Below, piece by piece: positions 34,306-41,707 of a stretch of DNA of 60,897 bases. The position numbers were made by a program, and so were the translations under genes. The DNA comes from CAINFV01 sp964409235 (GTDB lineage Bacteria > Chlamydiota > Chlamydiia > Chlamydiales > FEN-1388), in contig CAYPCN010000006.1 of the NCBI GenBank assembly GCA_964409235.1, positions 1-60,897 of the forward strand, given 5' to 3'. Position 1 is the stretch's first letter. Each line of letters opens with the position of its first letter. The notes beneath the pieces are model-generated. The model was not told the origin of the DNA. It saw only the letters and a program-made list of their open reading frames with translations, and searched no databases.

Positions 34306-34928
34306 ACCGAGATCAATGGAACAAAGCGAACACCGCCATGCGTTGTTGTGGCCGTCTTCCCGTCCTTCTCTTTCCGTATCGTGATCAGTTCTTGGAAGAG
34401 AACGTCGCCGACAGGAAGGACGACAATACCGCCGGGAGAGAGCTGATCTAAGAGCGGCTGAGGGATCCGCGAACATGAGCATGAGACGATAATCGCATCA
34501 TACGGGCTATGCTCGACCACCCCTTTATACCCGTCGCCACACATGACTCGGACATTCTTGGCACCCACTTCCTCGAGAAAGCGAAGACTTTGCTGGTACA
34601 GTCCTTCAACGACTTCAATACCAACGACCTCTTTAAAGATGTTGGACGCTACAGCGAGAAGGTACCCGCATCCAGACCCCACCTCTAACAGCCGCTTATT
34701 CGGCGTTGGTTCCGACAGTGCTAACATTAATCCCACAATATAGGGCTGACTGATTGTCTGCCCAAAGCCAATCGGCAGTGGGTAGTCAGCATAGGCTTCG
34801 TGCACATGCCCCTTGGGAACAAACAGATGCCGAGGTACGGAGCGCATAGCCTGTAGAACAGCTTGGTCGGCAACCCCTCTGGCGGCGACCTGCTCTGCAA
34901 CCATTCGCTCCCGCTCCTGCTCAAACAT
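34290..34928 (-). CDS. pcm: Protein-L-isoaspartate O-methyltransferase
   Basis: Methylates L-isoaspartyl residues in damaged proteins using S-adenosylmethionine. 212 residues. RSVPRHLFVP, PLPIGFGQTISQPYIV and the SAM motif LLEVGSGCGYLLAVAS are diagnostic, followed by GDGYKGVVEHSPYDAIIV and LSPGGIVVLPVG. Convergent with lgt. Confidence 0.95.
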   Translation of the reverse strand: MFEQERERMVAEQVAARGVADQAVLQAMRSVPRHLFVPKGHVHEAYADYPLPIGFGQTISQPYIVGLMLALSEPTPNKRLLEVGSGCGYLLAVASNIFKEVVGIEVVEGLYQQSLRFLEEVGAKNVRVMCGDGYKGVVEHSPYDAIIVSCSCSRIPQPLLDQLSPGGIVVLPVGDVLFQELITIRKEKDGKTATTTHGGVRFVPLISVHDAE

Positions 34929-35010
34929 ACTTCCCTCCTCCGGCGGTTCTCGACAATTGCTGGCTTAGCACTCCGAACATGCACAAAGAACACTTACCAT
35001 GTTGCCAGCT

Positions 35011-35105
35011 ATTGTGCCAAATATTTCGACGCACCTTTTGGAGGATAGAGAGGGGTCAAATCTACCAAAAACCTTCTCATCCATATCTCAGGGCATATGA
35101 GATCC
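35011..35105. repeat. Degenerate copy of the MITE-like repeat between pcm and htpX
   Basis: The block CCTTTTGGAGGATAGAG, and further AAAACCTTCTCATCCATAT with CAGGGCATATGAG, match the interior of the 162-bp copy (AAAACCTTCTCACCCATAT, CAGAGCATATAGG). So it is a once full-length copy whose ends are worn. Confidence 0.65.
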
Positions 35106-35164
35106 GCAGAGCGCTCTTGTGTTATTGGTGAGGAGAGCATGCGCCCTAGATTGACTCTCGTCTT

Positions 35165-35180
35165 GGGGGGGGGGAGGGGG
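35165..35180. repeat. Poly-G tract
   Basis: Ten G, one A, five G, directly before the hairpin at 35187. It is intergenic; its length may be unreliable or variable. Confidence 0.7.
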
Positions 35181-35186
35181 TGAACC

Positions 35187-35219
35187 GTTCTCCCGGTGGT
35201 AACGGCCGGGAGAACTTTT
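35187..35219 (+). terminator. Strong hairpin with T-run downstream of htpX
   Basis: The perfect 10-bp stem GTTCTCCCGG / CCGGGAGAAC has a 9-nt loop. TTTT follows on the plus strand only, while htpX ends 9 nt away on the minus strand, so for htpX the stem is preceded by A-run and followed by GGTTC. It may stop transcripts in either direction or work by structure. Confidence 0.6.
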
Positions 35220-35227
35220 GATAGCGT

Positions 35228-36136
35228 CTACTCTGACCGTCCTTCGAGTCGAGCGATGCGCTCTGTAAGAGGAGGATGAGTGGCAAAAAGCCTGAGCATG
35301 CCTTTGGGATTTGAGATCTTCAACGCTTGGAATGACGCCTGTTGCGAGCGAGGGTCTTCCACCGTGGACACCTCTTGCAGACGGGTGAGAGCTTGGATCA
35401 TCGCCTGTTTACCAGCAAGATGGGCGCCCCCTTCGTCGGCTCGGTACTCGCGAAATCGGGAATACGTGGCCACGACGATGGCTCCGATGATCATAAAGAA
35501 GATCTCAAAGATAAAGACAAGAACACCGTAGAAAACTGGCGAGCGGGAGTCGCTATCCCGCTGGCGCGTCATGCTAGTAACGGCGTACGCGAGGATCCGT
35601 GCGAAGAACATTACAAAGGCGTTGACAACGCCTTGGAGGAGCGTCATGGTGACCATATCTCCATTGGCGATGTGCGATACCTCATGACCAAGCACGCCTT
35701 CGATTTCCGTCCAGTCCATTCTCTTGAGCAATCCCGAGGAAACGGCCACTAACGCACGAGCACGAGTAGGTCCTGTGGCAAATGCATTGACTTCTTCCGA
35801 CTCATAGATTCCCACTTCGGGCATTTTTGGAAGCCCAGCTCGTGTAACGAGCTGGCGCACTGTCGTCAGCAGCTGCCGTTCAAGGGGTTGAGTGGTATCC
35901 GGGTCAATGACTTCGACGCCCATCATCCATTTCGCCATCAGGCGGGATATACTAAGCGATATAAAGGCACCAGCAAACCCCCAGATGAGGCAGAAGAGGA
36001 GGAGGGCCTGGTAGTCCATTCCGACGCTGGAAAGATACGGGCGGACATCAAAAATGCTCAGGAGCAGCGAGACTGTAAGAATCACTGCAGCGTTGAGCAG
36101 CAAGAAGAGGAACACTCTTTTGGTCATCGTTCTCAT
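35228..36136 (-). CDS. htpX: HtpX membrane zinc metalloprotease
   Basis: 302 residues from ATG 36136. Two N-terminal transmembrane helices are followed by the HExxH site H151-E152-V-S-H155 in VLGHEVSHIANGDM. Two more membrane helices follow, and the third zinc ligand Glu is in YRADEGGAHLAG. It degrades misfolded inner-membrane proteins. GP(T)RARALVAVSSGLL and FATHPPLTERIARL are typical. A fragment of the dispersed repeat (GAGCCATTTACGATA) starts 20 nt upstream. Confidence 0.94.
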   Translation of the reverse strand: MRTMTKRVFLFLLLNAAVILTVSLLLSIFDVRPYLSSVGMDYQALLLFCLIWGFAGAFISLSISRLMAKWMMGVEVIDPDTTQPLERQLLTTVRQLVTRAGLPKMPEVGIYESEEVNAFATGPTRARALVAVSSGLLKRMDWTEIEGVLGHEVSHIANGDMVTMTLLQGVVNAFVMFFARILAYAVTSMTRQRDSDSRSPVFYGVLVFIFEIFFMIIGAIVVATYSRFREYRADEGGAHLAGKQAMIQALTRLQEVSTVEDPRSQQASFQALKISNPKGMLRLFATHPPLTERIARLEGRSE

Positions 36137-36156
36137 AGCAACTCTTCGTTTCTTAA

Positions 36157-36176
36157 GAGCCATTTACGATACAGAG
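36157..36176. repeat. Repeat-end fragment GAGCCATTTACGATA upstream of htpX
   Basis: A solo end of the dispersed repeat with one change from GAGCCATTTGCGATG. No matching opposite arm was found. Confidence 0.45.
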
Positions 36177-36272
36177 GCACTGCCAATGACTCAGATAAGC
36201 ATGTACCTTAAGACGTGCTTCAGACTATAACAGAGGTTGCTAAAACGAGCAAACCAATGGCACACCCCCACA

Positions 36273-37205
36273 ATGGATTCAGCCGGATCGTCTTCACATA
36301 CGGCCACTCCTGGACAACTGCAGTTGGCCATTCACGATGAGGAAGAAGGGCTCCCTCCTCTTCGCCTTCAAGAACCTATCGCCTCGTTGCAACTGACGCC
36401 CTTTGCTGCCAAAGCCGCACGAAGCATAGAGGCAAGCACTGTTGGGGAGCTGGCCGATACTGTCTTTGACGCTTCTAAAGAGTGCCGAAGCTTAGGGCAA
36501 GGCCATCTTGACGAAATCCGCCGCAAAATCGAACAGTTTGTCGGCACGCCGCCATATCCTCATGAGAGACATCTAGATCTCCCTTCATTGCTGCGGCTAT
36601 CGTTGTGCGATGTAGAGGCAAGTGAACGCGCTGGTATCGTCGTGCGATGCGGCCTGCAGCCGCTCGTTCTGCTGTCACCGCAAGAAATCAGGGAAGCAGA
36701 GGTTGCGATTGCCATTGACAAGCAGCAGAAGTGGTTCCAAATTCTTGAGAAAGCGCGCCAACAAGGGGCTGACAGGCTCCACTCTTTGGTCGACCGCCTT
36801 TTTCACGGACTCGTTCGTCCCTGGGTCTCCAAACGAGGAGGACTGGCACACGAAGAAGAGATTATGAGATTCCTGTTTGACGCACAAGGGCAAGGAGCCG
36901 ACCGTTGTGACTATGGCCTTTTTGAAAAGGCGATTCGGCTTCTTCTGCTCTTGGCCAATGCCGATTTTCTCTTTGAACGCCCGTTATTCCCCATTGCGAG
37001 GCGACTATGGGCACTGACGCCCAATGATCAAACGCGAGCACGGACGATGTTGCAAGATGCCGATATTCTGATGGACACGCTGAAGGGGGGATCCAATCTT
37101 CGGGCTCTTGCCAGAGCCGTTGAAGAGTGCCGCTTCGAACAGTGGGACGCTTGCACGTGCGCCACTATCGAGCGGCTCCTCTTCTGGTACTACCGCGAGC
37201 AATAG
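36273..37205 (+). CDS. Orphan protein with RpoA-CTD-like helix-hairpin-helix domain
   Basis: 310 residues from ATG 36273 (a TTG at 36237 is also in frame; neither has a good ribosome site). After an acidic Ser/Gly-rich leader, residues ~25-95 read LQEPIASLQLTPFAAKAARSIEASTVGEL...SLGQGHLDEIRRKIEQFV. This is the pattern of the RNA polymerase alpha C-terminal domain (two Ls-x-R/A-x-N-like helices, then the 'G-x-x-x-L-x-E-I' hairpin). The remaining ~210 residues are helical and unrecognised. It could be a DNA- or RNA polymerase-associated regulator. It converges on adk with a one-base gap. Confidence 0.72.
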   Translation: MDSAGSSSHTATPGQLQLAIHDEEEGLPPLRLQEPIASLQLTPFAAKAARSIEASTVGELADTVFDASKECRSLGQGHLDEIRRKIEQFVGTPPYPHERHLDLPSLLRLSLCDVEASERAGIVVRCGLQPLVLLSPQEIREAEVAIAIDKQQKWFQILEKARQQGADRLHSLVDRLFHGLVRPWVSKRGGLAHEEEIMRFLFDAQGQGADRCDYGLFEKAIRLLLLLANADFLFERPLFPIARRLWALTPNDQTRARTMLQDADILMDTLKGGSNLRALARAVEECRFEQWDACTCATIERLLFWYYREQ

Positions 37206-37206
37206 C

Positions 37207-37971
37207 TTACTGCTTCGTTTTCAGCCGCGCTTTGATTGCACAAATACAGGCTTGGCCGGCCAGCGTCGAACCTATTTCTCCATCGATCTCCTCGAGAAGG
37301 CCTTGCTGGGCATAGTATTCTTTCAGAGGCCCTATCTGGGCATGGAAAACAGCGAGCCGCTCTTGTACCGTCTTCTCTGTATCATCGGAGCGTATGACAA
37401 GAGAAGCTCCGCAGGTATCGCAGATCCCTTCTTGTTTTGGGGGCGAGAAGGTGACGTGGTAGATCGCGTTGCATTTGGGGCAAGAGCGCCGGCCTGTCAA
37501 TCGGTCCAAGACCGTCGTATCCGAGACTTCCAGTGAGATGACGATTGGCTGGTAGTGGCCCTGAATAATCGCTTCAAGAGCTTTCGCTTGCGTTAATGTG
37601 CGTGGGAATCCGTCGAGAAGAGCTCCGTTCGCACAGTCCGGCTTTTGCAGACGTTCTCTCAGCATATCGATGACGATTTCGTCGGGGACGAGCTGACCAG
37701 CGTCAATATAGCTTTTCGCCTTTTTGCCGATGGGAGTTTGCTGTTTGATATTTTCACGAAACATGTCACCAGTGGAAATATGGACGACATGAAAATCCTT
37801 CACGATGGTCGCTGCTTGAGTTCCTTTCCCAGAGCCAGGGGCGCCAAGCAAAATGATGAGCGGTGGGTTTTCAGCCGATGTGTCAGCTGGCATAGTCTGG
37901 CCTCCCGAGAGTGAACAAGTCGCAAAAAGCCCTATGACAAGGGCACAAAGATGAGAACAACAACGGTACAT
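37207..37971 (-). CDS. adk: Adenylate kinase with possible N-terminal signal peptide and two candidate starts
   Basis: Catalyses AMP + ATP = 2 ADP. P-loop LLGAPGSGKGTQ, AMP site HISTGDMFRENI, DGFPRTLTQAKAL, and lid with a four-Cys zinc site (CPKCNAIYH...CDTC). From ATG 37971 the protein has 254 residues and begins with a hydrophobic stretch (residues 8-23, LCALVIGLFATCSLSG) that looks like a signal peptide, which is unusual for adenylate kinase. A second ATG at 37893 gives a normal cytosolic enzyme. Both starts have strong ribosome sites (AGAGGAG 6 nt and CGGGAGG 7 nt upstream). Dual products are possible. Confidence 0.93.
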   Translation of the reverse strand: MYRCCSHLCALVIGLFATCSLSGGQTMPADTSAENPPLIILLGAPGSGKGTQAATIVKDFHVVHISTGDMFRENIKQQTPIGKKAKSYIDAGQLVPDEIVIDMLRERLQKPDCANGALLDGFPRTLTQAKALEAIIQGHYQPIVISLEVSDTTVLDRLTGRRSCPKCNAIYHVTFSPPKQEGICDTCGASLVIRSDDTEKTVQERLAVFHAQIGPLKEYYAQQGLLEEIDGEIGSTLAGQACICAIKARLKTKQ

Positions 37972-38055
37972 AATCTTCTCCTCTGAAAATCTTCCTGTTG
38001 ATTATAACAGGCGGGGGAATTTAGATCTGAATCATCGAAAGGAGCAGGTTGTCCT

Positions 38056-38253
38056 ATGCCAATCTACTGCGATTTTCCCCCGCCCCCTCCGGCCTTTGTG
38101 TACAAGACCGATGCCAAAGACACAGAGAGCGACAGCGAATCTTCAGAAGGAATCCTCAATTACGGCACAGCCGGGCCCTTCCGATACAAAGTCCTCCTCG
38201 AGGACTTTTGGGACTGGTGCGACAGCGAGGACGGTGACGACGATCTTGACTAG
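38056..38253 (+). CDS. Small acidic hypothetical protein
   Basis: 65 residues: a proline run (DFPPPPPAFVYK), an acidic Ser-rich middle and an aromatic-acidic C-terminus (FWDWCDSEDGDDDLD). AAAGGAG precedes the ATG by 11 nt. Its last ~30 codons lie within the 192-bp direct repeat, and a second, headless copy of that part occurs at 39258-39350. It converges on the OTU gene end in the presumed ancestral arrangement. Function unknown. Confidence 0.6.
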   Translation: MPIYCDFPPPPPAFVYKTDAKDTESDSESSEGILNYGTAGPFRYKVLLEDFWDWCDSEDGDDDLD

Positions 38254-38352
38254 AGTCTATGACCCAGTCTCCGACTGCAGAAGCTGACGAGGGAGGTACA
38301 GCGCATCAAAATGCGATCCTCGATACAGTAGCCAGATATCAGAAGGGGGTGC
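38161..38352. repeat. 192-bp direct repeat, left copy
   Basis: Nearly identical (two differences seen) to 39258-39449. It contains the 3-prime end of the small acidic gene and, on the other strand, the 3-prime end of the OTU protease gene (stop codon at 38257-38259). Together the copies flank the toxin-antitoxin cassette of ~905 bp. Confidence 0.9.
38257..38352 (-). pseudogene. Duplicated 3-prime fragment of the OTU protease gene
   Basis: Encodes the last ~31 residues of the OTU protein at 39354-40499 (WLLYRGSHFDALYLP...), including its catalytic His, without the rest of the gene. It arose with the 192-bp repeat. Confidence 0.8.
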
Positions 38353-38375
38353 TCCCCAAACCACCGCACATAACC

Positions 38376-38436
38376 GTTGGACAACATCTCCACTGGTTTT
38401 ATTTTGTTGAGTCCAACATTATGTACATTTGTACAT
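38376..38436. promoter_or_regulatory. Operator region of the HigBA-like module
   Basis: The palindrome ATGTACA-TT-TGTACAT (38421-38436) lies 21 nt before the toxin start. A wider pair GTTGGAC (38376-38382) and GTCCAAC (38411-38417) lies upstream. Antitoxins of the HigA type bind such sites in their own promoter; binding here is inference. Confidence 0.65.
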
Positions 38437-38457
38437 GCCTGATTTTTGAGGTGTCTC

Positions 38458-38814
38458 TTGCAGCGAATCACGTGGATGGGATCTAGCCTGAAGGATTTGA
38501 AATCGATGCCGAGCGGTGTGCGAAGGGACATTGGTCACGCTCTTAACGTTGTCGAAATGGGCGGGCGGCCAGACAATAGCAAGATCCTCAAGGGCTTCGG
38601 CAACGCCAGGGTTCATGAAATTAGAGAAAATGATAGGAACGGTACGTACAGGGCCGTGTATACGATAGAGGTACAGCGCAACATTTTTGTGCTCCACGTA
38701 TTTCAAAAGAAATCTACGCAGGGCATAGAGACGTCTCGTAGCGACATGGAGCTGATCAAGAGAAGATTGAAAGAGGTGCGTGGACACCTTAAGGCGATGA
38801 AGGAGGCGAAATGA
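38458..38814 (+). CDS. HigB/RelE-family (Gp49-like) toxin
   Basis: A predicted ribosome-dependent mRNA interferase of 118 residues. TWMGSSLKDLKSMPSGVRRDIGHAL, RVHEIRENDRNGTYRAVYTIE and VLHVFQKKSTQGIETSRSDMELIKRRLKE match the phage-derived HigB/Gp49 toxin pattern. I chose TTG 38458 because GAGGTG lies just upstream and the family starts two to four residues before the W-x-G-S-S block; a TTG at 38446 is the alternative. It overlaps the antitoxin gene by 4 nt. Toxin-first order is typical of higBA. Confidence 0.88.
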   Translation: MQRITWMGSSLKDLKSMPSGVRRDIGHALNVVEMGGRPDNSKILKGFGNARVHEIRENDRNGTYRAVYTIEVQRNIFVLHVFQKKSTQGIETSRSDMELIKRRLKEVRGHLKAMKEAK

Positions 38815-39167
38815 AAAAGAAATTTGTAGAGGGCTCTGGCAACGTGTTCGCCGATTTAGGCCTGCCCAACCCAGAGACATGCCTTGAGAAATCGAAGATT
38901 GTCTATGAGATCACCCAAATTATCAAGCAGAGGAAGTTAACGCAGGCCGAAGCGGCCAAGATCCTGGGGATTGATCAACCGCAGGTTTCTGCCTTAATGC
39001 GAGGAAAATTTTACAAGTTCTCGCTCGAAAGGCTGCTTAGGTTCATGGCCGCCCTTGGAAAGCGAATTCGGTACGTCTTCGAGGACAAAGAAGAGCAGAC
39101 GTCTGCCAGTGGAGATCACACCTCCTACAACGCCACGACACGACGAGTTGCAGCGCGAAGGGCTTAG
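38811..39167 (+). CDS. HigA-like XRE-family antitoxin
   Basis: 118 residues with a helix-turn-helix (KLTQAEAAKILGIDQPQVSALMRGKFYKFSLERLLRFMAALG, residues ~40-82) of the XRE type that pairs with Gp49-like toxins. The basic C-terminal tail RRVAARRA follows a Ser/Thr-rich linker. It overlaps the toxin by ATGA, so translation is coupled. The product should neutralise the toxin and repress the promoter at 38376-38436. Confidence 0.88.
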   Translation: MKKKFVEGSGNVFADLGLPNPETCLEKSKIVYEITQIIKQRKLTQAEAAKILGIDQPQVSALMRGKFYKFSLERLLRFMAALGKRIRYVFEDKEEQTSASGDHTSYNATTRRVAARRA

Positions 39168-39169
39168 TA

Positions 39170-39188
39170 AACCATTTGCAATGTGCCT
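39170..39188. repeat. Repeat-end fragment ACCATTTGCAATGTGCC
   Basis: A solo, slightly changed end of the dispersed repeat, located inside the inserted cassette just after the antitoxin stop. Confidence 0.45.
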
Positions 39189-39257
39189 TTTCTCAGCCAA
39201 CCACCACAGCTGACAAAATTCTTGCTCCAGTTCCGCGCGTTCCATACGCCATTCCCC

Positions 39258-39449
39258 TACGGCACAGCCGGGCCCTTCCGATACAAAGTCCTCCTCGAGG
39301 ACTTTTGGGACTGGTGCGACAGCGAGGACGGTGACGACGATCTTGACTAGAGTCTATGACCCAGTCTCCGACTGCAGAAGCTGACGAGGGAGGTACAGCG
39401 CATCAAAATGCGATCCTCGATACAGCAGCCAGATATCAGAAGGGAGTGC
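39258..39449. repeat. 192-bp direct repeat, right copy
   Basis: Partner of 38161-38352. Its left half is a headless remnant of the small acidic gene (39258-39350, ending in the same stop); its right half is the genuine 3-prime end of the OTU gene. Confidence 0.9.
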
Positions 39450-40499
39450 AGAGAGAGGGAGGATCTTTGAGACGCCTCCTGAGCCAATTGTCTCTTGCCC
39501 CAATGCTTTGACGTCTATCGCTCGAATAGTAAGGCCAAGAATAGAGGACAGGGCAAACATCTCGGGTTCTCCTCCGTACCGGGCATCTTCCATCGAGGTC
39601 ATGCGCTGCAAATAGTTCTCGCAGGCCTCTCGGTTATCGTCAGTATGGCAAAGGGAAGGGATCGATTCGCGAGCTGCATTCGCTAAATGAACGCATCTCT
39701 CAGGGCTGTTGCGCATTTCACGACGCCACCAGTTCACAGATGCCGCCCTCAAGAACTTCACCCACGCATCATACCTCTCTCTATTGTTCATAATCGTTTC
39801 AATAGAGACTCCTTGGCGGAGGAGGAGCAGGCACGCTTCGATGAGTGAGCCAACCCCTGCCCCATGGATGAGCCCCTGCGCCTGCAAGCCTGGGAGTTGT
39901 TTTTGGAGAGCAACCAGCCTCTCTTCAGTCAGGAGGTGGGCGGCAACGCTGCTGAACAAACAGTGCCCAGTTCCCTTAGTGCGACGCACGAGAAATCCTT
40001 GAGTATGCAGAATTTCCAACCCTGTGTTGATCGCGCATGGAAGGTCGGACCGAAGGTCAAGAGGAGATCGCAATGCTCCTACAAGAGGCAAGCCATTCCC
40101 TGCGGCTCCACCTACCGTTTGCGATTGGGGGGACGCGGACTGGCGCATGGCCGCAAGATTCCTCATCGTTGCCGCCACTTCTTGAAGGCGAATGTTCATC
40201 CGGTACAACTCTGACCATACATGGCTGTCGTGAGGAAGTCGCCGCTGATCGTATACAGACCGCAAATTATCGATGTCTTGCTGCAAAATCTGCAAAAATT
40301 CAGGATCTATCTCTTTCCGGGCTGATACAGACTCGGAGAGCAGCCCTATGTTCGACTCTACATCCCGGGCAAAGCCCTCCCTCATGGCTTCTCGTATTCG
40401 AGGGTCAATAGAGTCAGGAGAACAAGAAGAGCCCTCATCAAGAGAAGGATCTCGGAAAAACTCCCCGCGAGAGCCAGAAGAAACATTCGTAATAGACAT
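39354..40499 (-). CDS. OTU-type cysteine protease, putative deubiquitinase effector (paralogue 1)
   Basis: 381 residues. The N-terminal ~140 residues are a helical/low-complexity leader. The OTU core begins near 170 with G-T-G-H-C180-L-F-S-S (nucleophile Cys), continues with RYGGEPEMFALSSILGLTIRAIDV, and ends IWLLYRGSHFDALYLP with the catalytic His364. The Asp that normally precedes the Cys by three (DGxC) is Thr177 here, so activity may be altered. OTU proteins cleave ubiquitin chains, a substrate bacteria meet only in a host. The tandem gene at 40602 is a paralogue (shared EIDPEFLQILQQDIDNLR-type leader motif). It has an AT-rich promoter region (40500-40550). Confidence 0.8.
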   Translation of the reverse strand: MSITNVSSGSRGEFFRDPSLDEGSSCSPDSIDPRIREAMREGFARDVESNIGLLSESVSARKEIDPEFLQILQQDIDNLRSVYDQRRLPHDSHVWSELYRMNIRLQEVAATMRNLAAMRQSASPQSQTVGGAAGNGLPLVGALRSPLDLRSDLPCAINTGLEILHTQGFLVRRTKGTGHCLFSSVAAHLLTEERLVALQKQLPGLQAQGLIHGAGVGSLIEACLLLLRQGVSIETIMNNRERYDAWVKFLRAASVNWWRREMRNSPERCVHLANAARESIPSLCHTDDNREACENYLQRMTSMEDARYGGEPEMFALSSILGLTIRAIDVKALGQETIGSGGVSKILPLSALPSDIWLLYRGSHFDALYLPRQLLQSETGS

Positions 40500-40582
40500 A
40501 ATGCCAATAGATTTTATTTATAACAAACTATTTAATTTGAACTAATTATAACAGCGACCAGGAAATAAATCTAGATTCTAGA

Positions 40583-40617
40583 ATCCATTGGCGATGGACC
40601 TTTAGGAGAGAGAAGGA
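40583..40617. repeat. Repeat-end fragment CCATTGGCGATGGACC
   Basis: Degenerate end of the dispersed repeat, followed by the familiar TTTAGGAGAGAGAAGGATTTTT; it overlaps the last codons of the second OTU gene, so that gene may have acquired its stop from the repeat. Confidence 0.45.
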
Positions 40618-41639
40618 TTTTTAGGAAACGCAGCGTCAACATGGGCCGTGCCTCGCTGCACGAGATAGATTGCGCGAGGGTTTTTCGACATCTCGACGTT
40701 GAGATCAAGCACGCGAGAAAGAGCTTCGAGATTCACCTCTTGCGTTTCTGTTCCCAGAAGTTCATCAAGAAATTGTATTTCAAATGCTCCGCCATACCAT
40801 CGCTTTTTCATTGAAGCGATACCCAGAGCATACTGTTGAACCACCTCTCGATCATCGGGGATCTCGCGAAATGCAGGAACGAACGAGCGAATTTGGATCG
40901 CCATTGTGCGTATTTCTTGATCAGACGCCGTTTCCAACTTGTCCATCATGGCCTCTCCAGCCAACCGGCGAACTACCTTCACCCATCTCTCCGAGATTTG
41001 TGGATCGGCAATGACTGCTTCGAGCTGCTCTGCGTTATGAAGGCCCTGTAAAGAGTGAGCAAGCACAGGCAGGTCTTCTGTATCAATGAGCCCCTTGTCA
41101 GAAAGCTGCCGCAGGCGAGCAGCCAACTCCTCCTTATCGTACGGCCCCGCTAAGAGACTCGTCACATAACTTCGAAATAGGCAGTGCCCATCAGGGCGAA
41201 TGAGACGAACAGAAAAGTTTTCCCGCAGCTTCTGTATGCCAGGTTGAAGAGATTCCAACGTCGTCAATTTTGAAGCATCTTCAAGCGGACTGGCGATCGG
41301 CATCTCCTCATGCAAAGAAGCGGGTGGAACCCCTCTCGCACGAGAGGCCTTGTCCTCCTCCATCTGCTCTGTATAGGTTGTGATTGGCTCGAGTTGGCGT
41401 AGAACGCGCTGGGAAAGGTCATCCAATTCTCGAGCTTTTGCAGCGCTCGAGAATTTTGAACTATTTCTGATGGCATCGATATCATGCAGAAGAATGCGCA
41501 CAAATTCGTGGTCGACCGCAATGCCTCGGCTGACAGTTTCTTCTAACTCCTGAACGTTTTTCTTGATGTCCTCTAAAAACCTGTCTCCTCGAGCCACCTC
41601 GCTCGAAGCCCAGTCACCTGAACCGCCAATCGTTCCCAT
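40602..41639 (-). CDS. OTU-type cysteine protease, putative deubiquitinase effector (paralogue 2)
   Basis: 345 residues. It has the intact OTU motif R-P-D150-G-H-C153-L-F-R-S, then KRWYGGAFEIQFLDELL and AIYLVQRGTAHVDAAF with candidate His333. The leader has AVDHEFVRILLHDIDAIRN, matching EIDPEFLQILQQDIDNLRS of the neighbouring paralogue, so the pair arose by tandem duplication. No signal peptide is seen; delivery by type III secretion is an inference from the phylum. The last residues overlap a fragment of the dispersed repeat. Confidence 0.78.
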   Translation of the reverse strand: MGTIGGSGDWASSEVARGDRFLEDIKKNVQELEETVSRGIAVDHEFVRILLHDIDAIRNSSKFSSAAKARELDDLSQRVLRQLEPITTYTEQMEEDKASRARGVPPASLHEEMPIASPLEDASKLTTLESLQPGIQKLRENFSVRLIRPDGHCLFRSYVTSLLAGPYDKEELAARLRQLSDKGLIDTEDLPVLAHSLQGLHNAEQLEAVIADPQISERWVKVVRRLAGEAMMDKLETASDQEIRTMAIQIRSFVPAFREIPDDREVVQQYALGIASMKKRWYGGAFEIQFLDELLGTETQEVNLEALSRVLDLNVEMSKNPRAIYLVQRGTAHVDAAFPKNPSLS

Positions 41640-41707
41640 AGAGACCCCATATTAGTATCGGGCCTCATCCTAAAAGAAGCACACACAATGTCAAGAGTTT
41701 TCTGATT

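Noticed and set aside
38250..38531. 93-codon minus frame across the left direct repeat and HigBA promoter
   Set aside because: Explained by the duplicated OTU 3-prime end plus antisense of the toxin; its frame does not continue the OTU reading frame.
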